A stretch of 64,000 nt of DNA from Massilia sp. H-1 (GTDB taxonomy: Bacteria; Pseudomonadota; Gammaproteobacteria; Burkholderiales; Burkholderiaceae_D). Positions within the stretch are counted from its first letter, which is position 1; each line of letters starts with the position of its first letter. Of the stretch, positions 51,978 to 61,960 are shown piece after piece. A program made the position numbers and the translations under genes. The stretch spans positions 1,240,001 through 1,304,000 of the forward strand of contig CP087969.1 of the NCBI GenBank assembly GCA_024703915.1. The letters are read 5' to 3'. The notes beneath the pieces were generated by a model that did not search any database, was not told where the DNA came from, and worked only from the letters and a program-made list of their open reading frames with translations.

Positions 51978-52550
51978 ATGAAGCGGATCGATCAAAGCGT
52001 GCTGCTGGCGGGCTTGCTGGCACTGGGGCTGGCAGCATGCAGTTCCACCGGCACCAGCGGCAGCACGGGCAGCACTATGAGCATGGGCAACACCGAGACC
52101 AGCGTCCCGGCCGAGAGCGGCATGGCGGCCACCGGCAGCACCGCAACCAGCGGCAGCAGCAGCGGCAGCAGCACCAGCGGCGACAGCGCCAGCAGCTACG
52201 GCGGCACCGGCAGCACGGGCGCCACCGCCAGCGGCCAAAGCCAGTCCGCCCCCACCGGCAGCACCACGGACATGGCCGCAGCGGGTGCCGCCAACAGCAC
52301 CGTCGCCAGCATCGAGGTGGTGCAGCGCCAGGCCGGCAGCGCGGAACGGCCGCGGCCGCCACCACGGCCGGCTGCGGCAGTCGGGGGCAGCACGGGCGGC
52401 ACCACGGCCTCCGGCATGACGAGCGACCGCGTGTACCGCATCACGCTGCGCACCGACGACGGCCGCATCCAGGTCATCACCCAGGAATGGGCGCCCACCT
52501 TCGCCACCGGCGACCGGGTGCGCCTGGTCAGCGGCAACATTCAACGCTAA
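51978..52550 (+). CDS. Ser/Thr/Gly-rich lipoprotein
   Basis: About 190 residues. MKRIDQSVLLAGLLALGLAACSSTG has a lipobox (LAAC). The next 110 residues are low-complexity Ser/Gly/Thr (STGSTMSMGNTETS.., SGSSSGSSTSGDS). A C-terminal conserved part, DRVYRITLRTDDGRIQVITQEWAPTFATGDRVRLVSGNIQR, resembles the small beta-barrel of outer-membrane lipoproteins of the YcfJ/SlyB sort. Two compensating indels near 52340-52380. AAAGGAG precedes the start. Confidence 0.8.
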   Translation: MKRIDQSVLLAGLLALGLAACSSTGTSGSTGSTMSMGNTETSVPAESGMAATGSTATSGSSSGSSTSGDSASSYGGTGSTGATASGQSQSAPTGSTTDMAAAGAANSTVASIEVVQRQAGSAERPRPPPRPAAAVGGSTGGTTASGMTSDRVYRITLRTDDGRIQVITQEWAPTFATGDRVRLVSGNIQR

Positions 52551-52630
52551 GGCCAGTGCAGCAAGCTTAAGCACTGGCCACGCGGCCTGGTCCGGCTTCA
52601 TACCGTGCTCGCTGCGCCGGATAACGCCCG

Positions 52631-54126
52631 CTATTTTGCGAGCTCGACCATGACGGCGGTGACCATTTCCAGGTTCAGCCGCAATTGCTCGACGGTGATG
52701 AACTCATGTTCCGAGTGCCCCGTGTAGACCGTGCCCGGCATCGCGGGGCCGAAGGCCACCGCATGCGGGAACAGGCGCGAATTGGTGCCGCCGCCGATCG
52801 CGACCGGCTTCGGATCGGCCATGCCCGTGTAGTGCGAAAACACCGACAGCAGGGTCGGCACTTGCGGCGCATCGGTCTGCACCCACGGTTCGTTCAGCTC
52901 GACCGCCAGCTTGCCGTGATGCCGGTGGCGCGTCTGCCAGGCGGCCACGGCGCTCCGGATTTCGGCCTCGAGCACGGCGCCGCTCTTGCCGCGCGGACGG
53001 CGCAGATTGATGTTCAGCTCCTGGCCTTCGGGCGTGTCCTTGATCACGGTCGGCGCGAACGTCATCGGCCCCATGAAGTCGTCGCGGTAGGCAATCGTCC
53101 CGAAGCGCTCGCCGTACAGACCCGTGCCGACCAATTCGTTCAGGAAATTGACCAGCGCGCCGGGGCCGCGGTCGGGCCAGGTGGTGACCTTGAGCGCGTC
53201 GGCCAGCATGCTGATCGCGTTGACGCCATCTTCCGGCTTGGACGAATGGGCCGACACGCCGCGCGCCCGGATGCGCAACTGCTTGCCGGGAACGCTGAAG
53301 TCATACTGCATGCCCTGCTGGGCGGCGGCCCAGGCGCGCACGGCCGCCACCAGGGCCGGCGTGACGTTGTCGATCACGGCGCTGGCGTCTTCCGGAATCT
53401 GGCTGCCGAAAAAGCCGCCCTTGAACGCGGCAATCACCGGCCCTGGTGCGGGGCCCGCCTTCGCGCGCGGGAAACCGAGCCGCAACGCCCCCCAGCCCTT
53501 CTCGGCAATGACCACCGGATACTCGGCGTCGAAAGTCAGATTGATCTGGGGCGGCACGTGCGTCTTGAGGAACTCGGTGAGGGGATCCCAGTCGGACTCT
53601 TCCGCCATGTACACATACAGTTCGAGCCGCTTTTTCAGCGGCAGTTGCAGGTCGTGGATCGCCTTCATCGCCAGCATCGCGGTGGCGATCGAGCTCTTGT
53701 CGTCCTCGGTGCCGCGCCCAAGCAGGCGCCCCGGTTCGCTGGTCCTGTCGAGTTCAAACGGCGACTTCTTCCACTTGGCCGGATCGACCGGCTGCACGTC
53801 GCCATGCGTGATCAGGCCGACCCGCTCGCTGCCCGTGCCCATGCCGATCACCACCACCGCGCCGTGGTCCTTGAAATCAAGCCCCAGCCGGGCCGACTGT
53901 TCCTTCCAGGTACTGCTTGAAGCCCAGGTGCTGGGGATTGCGTTCGAGCGGCACGTCCTTGTCGGCCACCGTATTGAAGCTGACCATCTTCTCGAGGCTG
54001 TCCACCAGCGCCCCCTCGTAGGTCGTGCGCATGCTGGGCGGCACGCAGCGCCTCCGGCGACGGCGCGGCGGCCAGGACGGGCGCACTGGCGAGTATCAGG
54101 CTGGCAACAAGGGGAAGCAGGCGCAT
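52631..54126 (-). CDS. M20-family dipeptidase with signal peptide
   Basis: About 498 residues. MRLLPLVASLILASAPVLAAAPSPEALRA is a signal peptide. M20 metal ligands are seen in LITHGDVQPVDPAKW (His, Asp), LLGRGTEDDKSSIATAML (Asp) and YVYMAEESDWDPL (Glu pair); GVSAHSSKPEDGVNAISM is the dimerisation-domain His. The C-terminus VAFGPAMPGTVYTGHSEHEFITVEQL carries the last ligand His. Breaks only near the N-terminus (54040, 53900). Extracytoplasmic peptide hydrolase, PepV/dipeptidase-like. Confidence 0.92.
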
Positions 54127-54274
54127 GGGTAACGTTCCGTTGAAGTTCAAGCGGACAAGTCTAGCAGGGATAGGCCGCCCGCGCCCGCAAGGCGTGGCGC
54201 TTGGCCGACCGCGTTTTTGACGCGGCCGGGCATTCTGGCTACCATGGTCGCTCCTTTCCCACCGGACCTGCCCC

Positions 54275-55299
54275 ATGCTGCCAGTTCCCCTCGTCGAAAC
54301 CACGCGCGGCTATCCCGACACCGGCTACACGGTCGAAAACGTACACATGGGTTCGGTCGCGGTGGTCGATGCGCGCGGCAAGCTGCTCTGGTCGGCGGGC
54401 AATCCGGACGCGCTGGTTTTCACCCGCTCGGCGCTCAAGCCCTTCCAGGCCCTGCCCTTCGTCCTTGACGATGGCCCGGCCCGCTTCGGTTTCAGCAGCG
54501 CCGAGCTCGCCTTGCTGTGCGCCAGCCACTCCGGCGAAGAAAGCCATGTGCAGGCCGTGCTCGCGATCCTCGCCAAGACCGGGTTCGACGAATCGCAGCT
54601 CGAGTGCGGCTGTCATGCGCCGCTGTACTACGACAGCGTCGGCCTTCCCGTCCCGGCGGACCGCAGCTGGCGTCCCATCCACCACAATTGCTCGGGCAAG
54701 CACAGCGGCTTTCTCGCATGGTGCCGCCTGCACGACACGCCCGGCGCCAACTATGTCCATCCCGGCCACCCCTTGCAGCAGCGCATACGCAGCACGCTGG
54801 CCGCCTTGACGGGCATACCCGAACATCGGCTGCCTACTAAGCATGGACGGCTGCTCGGCGCCCAATTATGCGATGCCGCTGGCGCGCCTTGCCCAGCTGT
54901 ATGCGCGCCTGGCCCAGGGCAGCGCCGACCCGGTGCACGGCGCCGCGCTGGGCGACCTGCAAGCCGCCATGAGCGGCCATCCCGATCTGGTCTCGGGCCA
55001 GGCGCGCTGCGACCTGGCCTACATGCGCGCCGGACAGGGCGACTGGGTCAGCAAGATCGGCGCCGATGCCGTGCAAACGATCGGCATCCGGTCCGCTCGG
55101 CCTCGGCATCGCGATCAAGGTGGCCGATGGCGCCAAGCATGCGCTGCACAGCGTCACCTTCAGCGTGCTCGACCAGCTCGGCATGCTGGACGGCAGCCAC
55201 AGCGCCCAGCTCGAACAGTACCGCCAGCCGCCGCTCAAGAATGCGCGCGGCACGGTCGTGGGCGAGATCCGCCCCGTGTTCCGGCTGCAGCCCGCCTGA
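54275..55299 (+). CDS. L-asparaginase II family protein
   Basis: About 340 residues of the AnsA-type family (PF06089 pattern): VPLVETTRGYPDTGYTVENVHMGSVAVVDARGKLLWSAGNPDALVFTRSALKPFQALPFV, CASHSGEESHVQAVLAIL, HHNCSGKHSGFLAWC and MDGCSAPNYAMPLARLAQLY. The C-terminus is VVGEIRPVFRLQPA. Breaks at 54836 and 55090. It hydrolyses asparagine to aspartate and ammonia, by family. No neighbouring nitrogen gene shows its regulation. Confidence 0.9.
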
Positions 55300-55405
55300 A
55301 ACGCCATCGCTGGCGGCGACAATGGCAGAAAATCAGGGAGCACTGTCCTTCCGGTCCAGCGCAGGCGCACGATACTGGGCGCCTGTACTTCACCGCGAGA
55401 ACATC

Positions 55406-56492
55406 ATGCATCTGCTTGGAAAGATCTTACTGGCGCTGGTCCTGGTAGGCTGCGGCGCCGCCAGCGCCCACACCATCGCCCCCTACGAAGCGCGCTTCGG
55501 CCGCGCGAAGCCGGTGATCACGGTGGTCGGCGCCAATGCTTAAGCACCGAACTGAGCGACTTCATGGCCCCCTACGCCATCCTGGCCCGCGCCATGATGT
55601 CGACCTGCAAGCCCTGGCCACCGGTCCGGGTCCGATCCGGATGCGGCCCGCCCTGCGCGTGGCGCCGCACGACACGCTGGCTAAGCTTCGACCTGCGCTA
55701 CCCGGACGGCGCCGATTACGTGATCGTCCCGGCCCTGTCCACGCCGGACGATCCGGTCTTGCTGCCATGGCTGGCCGCCCAGGCCGCCAAGGGCGCCACC
55801 ATCGTCAGCATCTGCGACGGCGCCCTGGTTGCCGCCCGCGCCGGTGTGTTCAAGGGGCACCGCGCCACCGGCCACTGGGCCACCCACAAGCTGCGCGTGG
55901 AAAACTTCCCCGATACCGAATGGCTGGCCAACCGGCGCTATGTGGCCGACGGCAAGGTCGTCTCCAGCGCCGAGCATCAGCGCGGCCATTCCCGTGTCGC
56001 TGGCCCTGGTCGAAGCGATCGTTCTAGCCACGCGCAGGCCGCCAGGGTGGCGCAAGAGATCGGGGGCTTAAGCAGCTGGGGCGACCAGCACAACAGCGCC
56101 AGCTTCGGCCGCACGCCCGGCATCCTGTTCACGGCCCTGGTCAACAAGGCCTTCCACGGCACGGCCCGGCTCGGCATCGCGCTCGACGCCTAAGCACCGA
56201 CGAACTGAGCCTGTCCCTGTACGCCGATGCCGTCTCGCGCACCCTGCGCAGCCAGGCCTACACGGTGGCCGCTTCAAGCAAGGAAGCGGTGCGCACCCGG
56301 CACGGCTTGCTGGTCTACCCCGACCTCGATGAGACGGAACGGGCCAGCCTGTCCCACGTGCAAGCGGTGGGCCCGGAAATCGATACGCTGAGGAAAATCA
56401 TCGACCGCGTCCGCAGCAGTTACAGCGCGTCCACGGCGCACCTGGTCGCGATCCAGATGGAATACCCGGAAGCGGCCGAAGGCAACTTCTAG
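55406..56492 (+). CDS. Secreted DJ-1/PfpI family protein (long form)
   Basis: About 355 residues. MHLLGKILLALVLVGCGAASAH is a signal or lipoprotein sequence (GCGA). DJ-1/PfpI features: VITVVGANAGTELSDFMAPYAILARA, YVIVPALSTPDDPVLLPWLAAQAAKGATIVSICDGALVAARAGVFKGHRATGHW. The elbow Cys in VSICDGAL is in place. A C-terminal helical extension of about 100 residues (TDELSLSLYADAVSRTLRSQAYTVAASSKEAVRTRHGLLVYPDLD) is unusual. Breaks at 55539 (GCTTAAGC), 55605, 55679 (GCTAAGC), 55976, 56025, 56068 and 56190 (GCCTAAGC). Confidence 0.83.
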
Positions 56493-56986
56493 GCCTCGGT
56501 CGAAAGCACCAGCGTTTCCTTGATTTCTTCCATCACCACATAGCTCTTGGACTGCGCCGCCCCGGGCAGTTCCAGCAGCATGTCGCCCAGCAGCTTGCGG
56601 TATTCGGCCATCTCGTGGATGCGCGCCTTGATCAGGTAGTCGAAGTCGCCCGACACCAGGTGGCATTCCTGCACCTCGGGAATACGCAGCACTTCGCGCC
56701 GGAACTGTTCGAAGGCCGAGGCCGATTTCTGGTTGAGCGTGATTTCCACGAACACCAGCAGCTTGGCCCCCAGCGCGGCCGGGTCGACCCGCGCGTAATA
56801 GCCGCTGATCACGCCGTCGCGCTCCATGCGCTTGACGCGCTCGATGCAGGGCGTGACCGACAGGCCGACCCGCTCGCCCAGGTCCTTCATCGAGATCCGC
56901 CCCTCCTGCTGCAGCACGCGCAGGATGTGGCGGTCGAGTTTATCGAGTGTTCGGGTCGATTCTTTTGAATTCGCATGAAAATCCAC
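56489..56986 (-). CDS. Lrp/AsnC-family transcriptional regulator
   Basis: About 165 residues. HTH: LDKLDRHILRVLQQEGRISMKDLGERVGLSVTPCIERVKRMERDGVISGYYARVD. The RAM domain follows: LLVFVEITLNQKSASAFEQFRREVLRIPEVQECHLVSGDFDYLIKARIHEMAEYRKLLGDMLLELPGAAQSKSYVVMEEIKET. The start is uncertain: GTG at 56986 (VDFHANSKESTRTLDKLD) or a TTG further out at 57013, which overlaps likely promoter sequence. It is divergent from dadA, the usual control arrangement. Confidence 0.9.
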   Translation of the reverse strand: MDFHANSKESTRTLDKLDRHILRVLQQEGRISMKDLGERVGLSVTPCIERVKRMERDGVISGYYARVDPAALGAKLLVFVEITLNQKSASAFEQFRREVLRIPEVQECHLVSGDFDYLIKARIHEMAEYRKLLGDMLLELPGAAQSKSYVVMEEIKETLVLSTEA

Positions 56987-57079
56987 CAAATAATTGTATT
57001 TATACGTGAACAAACACTAGTGAAACATCAATAATATAGCGGAAATTCTTGAGCATCCACCTAATTCATTGGAGATAGT

Positions 57080-58379
57080 ATGCGTGTCGTGATTCTGGGC
57101 AGCGGCGTGATCGGCGTGACGAGTGCGTACTACCTGGCCAAGGCTAAGCCATGAGGTGACGGTCATCGACCGCCAGCCCGGCCCTGCGCTCGAAACCAGT
57201 TTCGCCAACGCTTCTAGCCAGATTTCCCCCGGCTACGCCTCGCCATGGGCCGCGCCCGGCATTCCGCTCAAGGCCATGAAATGGATGCTCCAGCGCCACG
57301 CGCCGCTGTCGATCACCCCGGACGGCACCAGCTTCCAGCTCAAGTGGATGTGGGAAATGCTGCGCAACTGCACCGCCGACCGCTATGCGACCAACAAGGA
57401 GCGCATGGTGCGCCTGGCCGAATACAGCCGCGACTGCTTCAAGGAATTGCGCGACGACGCAGGCATCACCTACGAAAGCCGCCAGCAAGGCACGATGCAA
57501 CTGTTCCGCACCGAGCAGCAATTTGCCAGCGCCCAGAAAGACATCAAGGTGCTTCCAGGATTCGGGCGTGCCGTACAGAACTGCTGACCCGCGACCAGCT
57601 CGGCAACGCCGAACCGGCCCTCGCTGCCATGCCGATGACAAGCTGGTGGGCGCGCTGCGCCTGCCGAACGATGAAACCGGCGACTGCCAACTGTTTACCA
57701 CCCGCCTGGCGGCCATGGCCGAACAGCTCGGCGTCAAGTTCCGCTACAACGTCGCCATCGACCGCCTGGCCGTGGCTTAAACAACAGCATTACCGGCGTG
57801 CATTGCGGCGACGAACTGGTCCAGGCTGACGCCTACGTGGTCGCGCTCGGCGCCCACACCACCACCCTGCTCAAGAACATCGTCGACATTCCCGTCTACC
57901 CGATGAAGGGCTACTCGATCACGGTGCCGATCACGGACGCGCAGCGCGCCCCGTGTCGACCATTCTCGACGAGACCTACAAGATTGCCGTGACCCGCTTC
58001 GACGACCGCATCCGCGTCGGCGGCATGGCCGAGATCATGCCCTTCGACCTGCGCCTGAACCCGCGCCGCCGCGCCACCCTGGAAATGGTCGTCAACGACC
58101 TGTTCCCCGGCGCTAAGCGACACCTCGCAAGCCTCGTTCTGGACCGGCCTGCGTCCGATGACCCCGGACGGCACCCCGATCGTCGGCCGCACGCCGCTCG
58201 GCAATCTGTTCCTCAACACCGGTCACGGCACGCTCGGCTGGACCATGTCCTGCGGCTCGGCCCAGATGCTGGCCGACCTGATGTCGGCCAAGCGCCCGGC
58301 CATTCCGTTCGACGACCTGTCGGTCAGCCGCTACAGCCACTGCAAGGGCGGCGGCCGCCTCGATCTGGCGAATGCCTGA
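57080..58379 (+). CDS. dadA: D-amino-acid dehydrogenase small subunit
   Basis: About 430 residues. FAD motif [44 protein letters not shown] after repair of GCTAAGCC at 57143-57150. Further blocks: [66 protein letters not shown] and the C-terminal [15 protein letters not shown]. Oxidises D-amino acids, notably D-alanine, to oxo acids and passes electrons to the respiratory chain. GGAG precedes the ATG. Breaks at 57558, 57632, 57776, 57950 and 58112 (GCTAAGC). Confidence 0.93.
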
Positions 58380-58405
58380 ACCCGGCAAGATTGTCTGAAC
58401 GAACA

Positions 58406-58437
58406 CAACAAATCCCGGCATGGTCCGGGATTTGTTG
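58406..58437. terminator. Perfect 13-bp hairpin after dadA
   Basis: CAACAAATCCCGG (58406-58418) and CCGGGATTTGTTG (58425-58437) enclose CATGGT. It follows the dadA stop by 27 bases and should end its transcript. Confidence 0.85.
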
Positions 58438-58510
58438 TTGGGCAAGTACTTGGCTTTTGCAGAACCATGAGTGACAATCGGTTGTCATCGATGCACTTGA
58501 TTGCCCGATC

Positions 58511-59337
58511 ATGTTCCGGTATCGCCTCTGCCGCGCTTGTCTGATCCTGGCCGGACTCGCCCTGCCCCTGCACGCTCAGTAGGCTGTTCGCGCCCGATCC
58601 AGATCCCGGCAGCACCGAGCGGCCACGCGGTCGTCAAGCAGGGCGACCAGATGGTCGGCCTGATTCCCGAAGTGATGAACCGGATCGGCGCCAAGATCGG
58701 CTGCACCTTCGTCTGGACGCCGGTGGCGCGCATGCGCCAGGAAAGCATGTTCCAGAGCGGCACCGCCGATATCCTGATCGCCGCGGTCAGGGTCGAACGG
58801 CGCGATCACGACGGCATCTTCGTTCCCCTGATTGAAACGCGCGCCACCCTGATCTCGCTCGCGAGCGACCGTGCACCGGTCCACTCGATTGAAGAATTGC
58901 TGGCGCGGCGCGAACTGCGCGTGGCGCTGGTGCGCGGCTACGACTACGGTCCGGCCTACCAGGCCATGGTCGCCCGGCTGACCGCCCAGGGGCGCGTGTC
59001 CCTGCAGCCGCAGCCGGGCAAGGTGGCGCGCATGCTGGCCGAAGGCATGGCCGACGTCACCGTCATGAGCGGCATCAGCTTCGTCGGCGGCCAGCTGACC
59101 GATCCCCACGTCGCGATCAACCCCGAGCGCATCCGCTCCGAGCCGCTCGCCGACCTGCCGTGGCAGCGCAGCGGCTTCTACCTGTCGCGCAAGGCGCTCG
59201 CTGAGCCCGACCGCCACCTGCTGGAGCAAGCCATCGCGGCCTCCGTCAAGAACGGCCAGTGGTGGCAGGCGTTCAAGCGCCACTACCCGGCCCACATCCT
59301 CGACATCAGCGCGCCCCCGCTCGCAGCGCAGCGCTAG
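58511..59337 (+). CDS. Periplasmic solute-binding protein, family 3 type (second copy)
   Basis: About 270 residues. MFRYRLCRACLILAGLALPLHA is a signal peptide. The binding fold shows VVKQGDQMVGLIPEVMNRIGAKIGCTFVWTPVARMRQESMFQSGTADILIAAVRVERRDHDG, LASDRAPVHSIEELLARRELRVALVRGYDYGPAYQAMV and QPGKVARMLAEGMADVTVMSG. Not followed by transporter genes, like the protein at 12839. One break near 58578. Convergent with the NHL gene, sharing CTAG at 59334-59337. Confidence 0.84.
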
Positions 59338-61460
59338 CGCACCGCAATCGCCAGATCGCGTCCTGCCAGCGCCACGTTGCTTAGGCGTAGTCGCTGGCCG
59401 TGATCCGGATGATGTAATCGCCTGGCGCGAGCGGGGCCGGGTCCCAGCTGCCCTGCGCCGCCGCGCCATCGCGCACGCTGTTGGTCACCACGTACAGGAA
59501 GCGCGTGGTCTTGCTGCCGTAGACGGTGATGCCGCTGCCGTTGGCGTAGGCCACCTGCACGCTTTCGCGGTCCGGCGGCAGCTGGTTGAATTCGATGTTC
59601 ACGCGCGGCTGCTCGAAAGCCGGCCAACGGCGTGCCGTCGGCCGCCAGGATCTGATAGCCCACCTTGTACAGGCCCAGCTTGCGGCGCGCCGCGTTGCCG
59701 TCGGTCTGATCGTAGGCATCGACCACGATCGCCAGCGGACCGCCCGTGCGCGGCACCAGCAGGCGCTTGCCTTCCTTCGCGGTCAGCCTGACCTCGGCGC
59801 GGTCGTGCAGCGCGATGCTGTCGATGCGGGGAATCACATTGTCTTCCAGTCCGGGGAAGGGCAGCGCCAGCGGATTGGCTTCGCCGTTCGGCGTGCGGTG
59901 CACCAGGTGGACATGGAACATGCGGTTGACGGTGCCGAGCGCATCGCCCACCGCAAAGCGGGTACCGCGCTTGATGCGCACCCGCTCGGTCTTGCCCGCC
60001 GCGTCGGCCAGCAGCGTGAAGCGGGCCGGATCGAGCGGCGCATTCTTGATGTCGCGCCCGACCCGCAGATGGATGTAGGCGAAGCTGTCGAGGCGCCACG
60101 CCTTCACCGAGTTCGCCGTAGCCCCAGTTGGGCAAAGGGCTGCTGATTTTTTCGCTGGCCACGGCCAGCACCGGCACGCCCATATTGCCCTGCACATCGA
60201 GGCCGTTGTGGAAGTGATGCTTAGGCTTTCGCCTTCATAGCTGCCGCGTACCTCGCCGAGAATGCCGACCACTTCGTGCTTGCCGAACTGGGGACGGAAC
60301 GGCCACGGAAAACTGCCACTGCCGCTGCCGGTGCTGGTGCAGGCACCGGCACGGCCACCGCCGCCCTGGCGGGCGCGGGCGGCGCACCGCGCGGCGCCAC
60401 CTTGCGCAGCACCTGCTTGACGGCGTCGGTCACATACAGCGAACCGTCGGCGGCGAGCGCGATGCTTAGCCGGGCGCGCAAAGCGCGGCGACACCGCGTC
60501 GCCGATCTGGATGTCGATTCCGATGCCGGTCAGCCCGCCCAGCTGCCCGGTGGGCGCGAGCTGCAGGATGCGGCCGCGCGCCATGTCGCCGATGTACAGA
60601 AAGCCGTCGTGCGTGAGCGCCAGCGACAGCGGCCGGCGCAGCAGCAGCGTCGTCGGCTTCGGGATCGGACAAGGCCAGCGTGGCGACCTGCCCGTCGGCG
60701 CCGATGCGCCGGATCGCGCCGAGGCGCGCATCGGCCACGTAGATCGTGCCGCGCGCATCGAGCACCAGCGCGGTCGGCGTATCGAAGGTGGCCTGGGCCG
60801 CAGGCCCGTCAAGGCCGCCGGGCACGCTGCTTAGCCACCGTGCTCACGGAGCCGTCCGGGGCGATCCGGCGCACCCGGTCGTTGTAGGTGTCGGCCACGT
60901 AGACATTGCTTAAAGCTTTGTCGAGCGCCACGCCCATCGGTCCGTTGAAGCGCGCCTGCGCTGCGGGACCGTCGGCGTCATGCGGCCGCGCCGCCACCGG
61001 CCAGCGTGGTGACCACGCCCTGCGGCGTCACTTTGCGGATCGCGTTGTTGCCGGTATCGGCCACCAGCAAATTGCCCTGCCCGTCGATCGCAATGCCGGA
61101 CGGCGTATGGAAGGCGGCCGCACTGCCGGTGCCGTCGGCGTAGCCTTCGGCGCCTCCGGCCAGCACCGTGACGGTGCCGTCGGGCGCCACTTTGCGAATC
61201 TGGTTATGCTCATGCTTACGTCGGCCAGGTAGGCGTTGCTTAGGCGCGGTCCAGCACCACGCCGAACGGATCGGAAAAGCCGCCCGCCACCTCGCTCACC
61301 GCCACCGGCCATCCCATCACGGTCGGCTTGTCCTTGACCGTCAGGCGCGCCACGCGCTCGCGTAGCGGCGCGCCCTTCTGGGCGAACAGGAGGTAGCCAT
61401 GGCGCCTGCAGCGGCGGCCAGCAGCACGGCTGCGACGAGCTTTTTGTGGTTGCGGTTCAA
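59334..61460 (-). CDS. NHL-repeat protein fused to an M23-peptidase-like domain
   Basis: About 710 residues. TTG start at 61460; a signal-anchor (KLVAAVLLAAAAGAMA) precedes at least four NHL propeller repeats: FHTPSGIAIDGQGNLLVADTGNNAIRKVTPQGVVTTLAG, RFNGPMGVALDKALSNVYVADTYNDRVRRIAPDGSVSTVA, TFDTPTALVLDARGTIYVADARLGAIRRIG and SIALAADGSLYVTDAVKQVLRKVAPRG. A Pro/Ala linker leads to a domain with FPWPFRPQFGKHEVVGILGEVRGSYEGES..HNGLDVQG, which looks like an M23/lysostaphin-type peptidase but appears to lack the full metal-ligand set, and then immunoglobulin-like strands. Breaks at 61237 (GCTTAGGC), 61205, 60985, 60905, 60828, 60640, 60465, 60330, 60220, 60115, 59620 and 59380. Confidence 0.8.
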
Positions 61461-61553
61461 ACGAGTTGTCCGGGTCTGTTAAACGAGATCCGAAGCTTAC
61501 CCGAACGCCTGCTACACTACCAGCAGGCGGTTAAACCAACTACCGAGGGGCCA

Positions 61554-61960
61554 ATGTCACCACATCCAATCAATGCCCTGATCGCGGCGGCCGACGAAGC
61601 GATCAACCGCGAGGACTTTGATTCACTGATGGATTTCTACACTGACGATGCCACGCTGGTCGTGGTGCCAGGCCGCGCCGCCAACGGCAAAGAGGAAATC
61701 CGCAAGGCCTTCGTCGCCATCGCCGCCCACTATCAGCACACCCTGTACGTCACGCAGGGCGACATGATCGTGATCGAAGCTTCATGGACACCGCCCTCGT
61801 GATCGCCCAGACCAATGTGCGCGCCAACATGAAATCAGCGGCGCCCACGCTTGAAACCCGCAACGCCAATTATGTCTTCCAGCGCGGGGCCGACGGCCAG
61901 TGGCGCTGCATCGTCGACAATTCGTACGGCGCCGCCCTGCTCAATCACGTGGGCGACTAG
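61554..61960 (+). CDS. SnoaL-like (DUF4440-type) small protein
   Basis: About 135 residues: MSPHPINALIAAADEAINREDFDSLMDFYTDDATLVVVPGRAANGKEEIRKAFVAIAAHYQHTLYV then, after a break near 61783, MDTALVIAQTNVRANMKSAAPTLETRNANYVFQRGADGQWRCIVDNSYGAALLNHVGD. The cone-shaped alpha+beta fold of the SnoaL/NTF2 group is clear; substrates cannot be inferred. GAGGGG at 61544-61549 is a good ribosome-binding site. Convergent with the PAAR gene, sharing CTAG at 61957-61960. Confidence 0.85.

Noticed and set aside
56987-57013. TTG at 57013 as the lrp start
   Set aside because: The added residues are encoded by AT-rich promoter-like sequence; the GTG at 56986 gives a more normal N-terminus.
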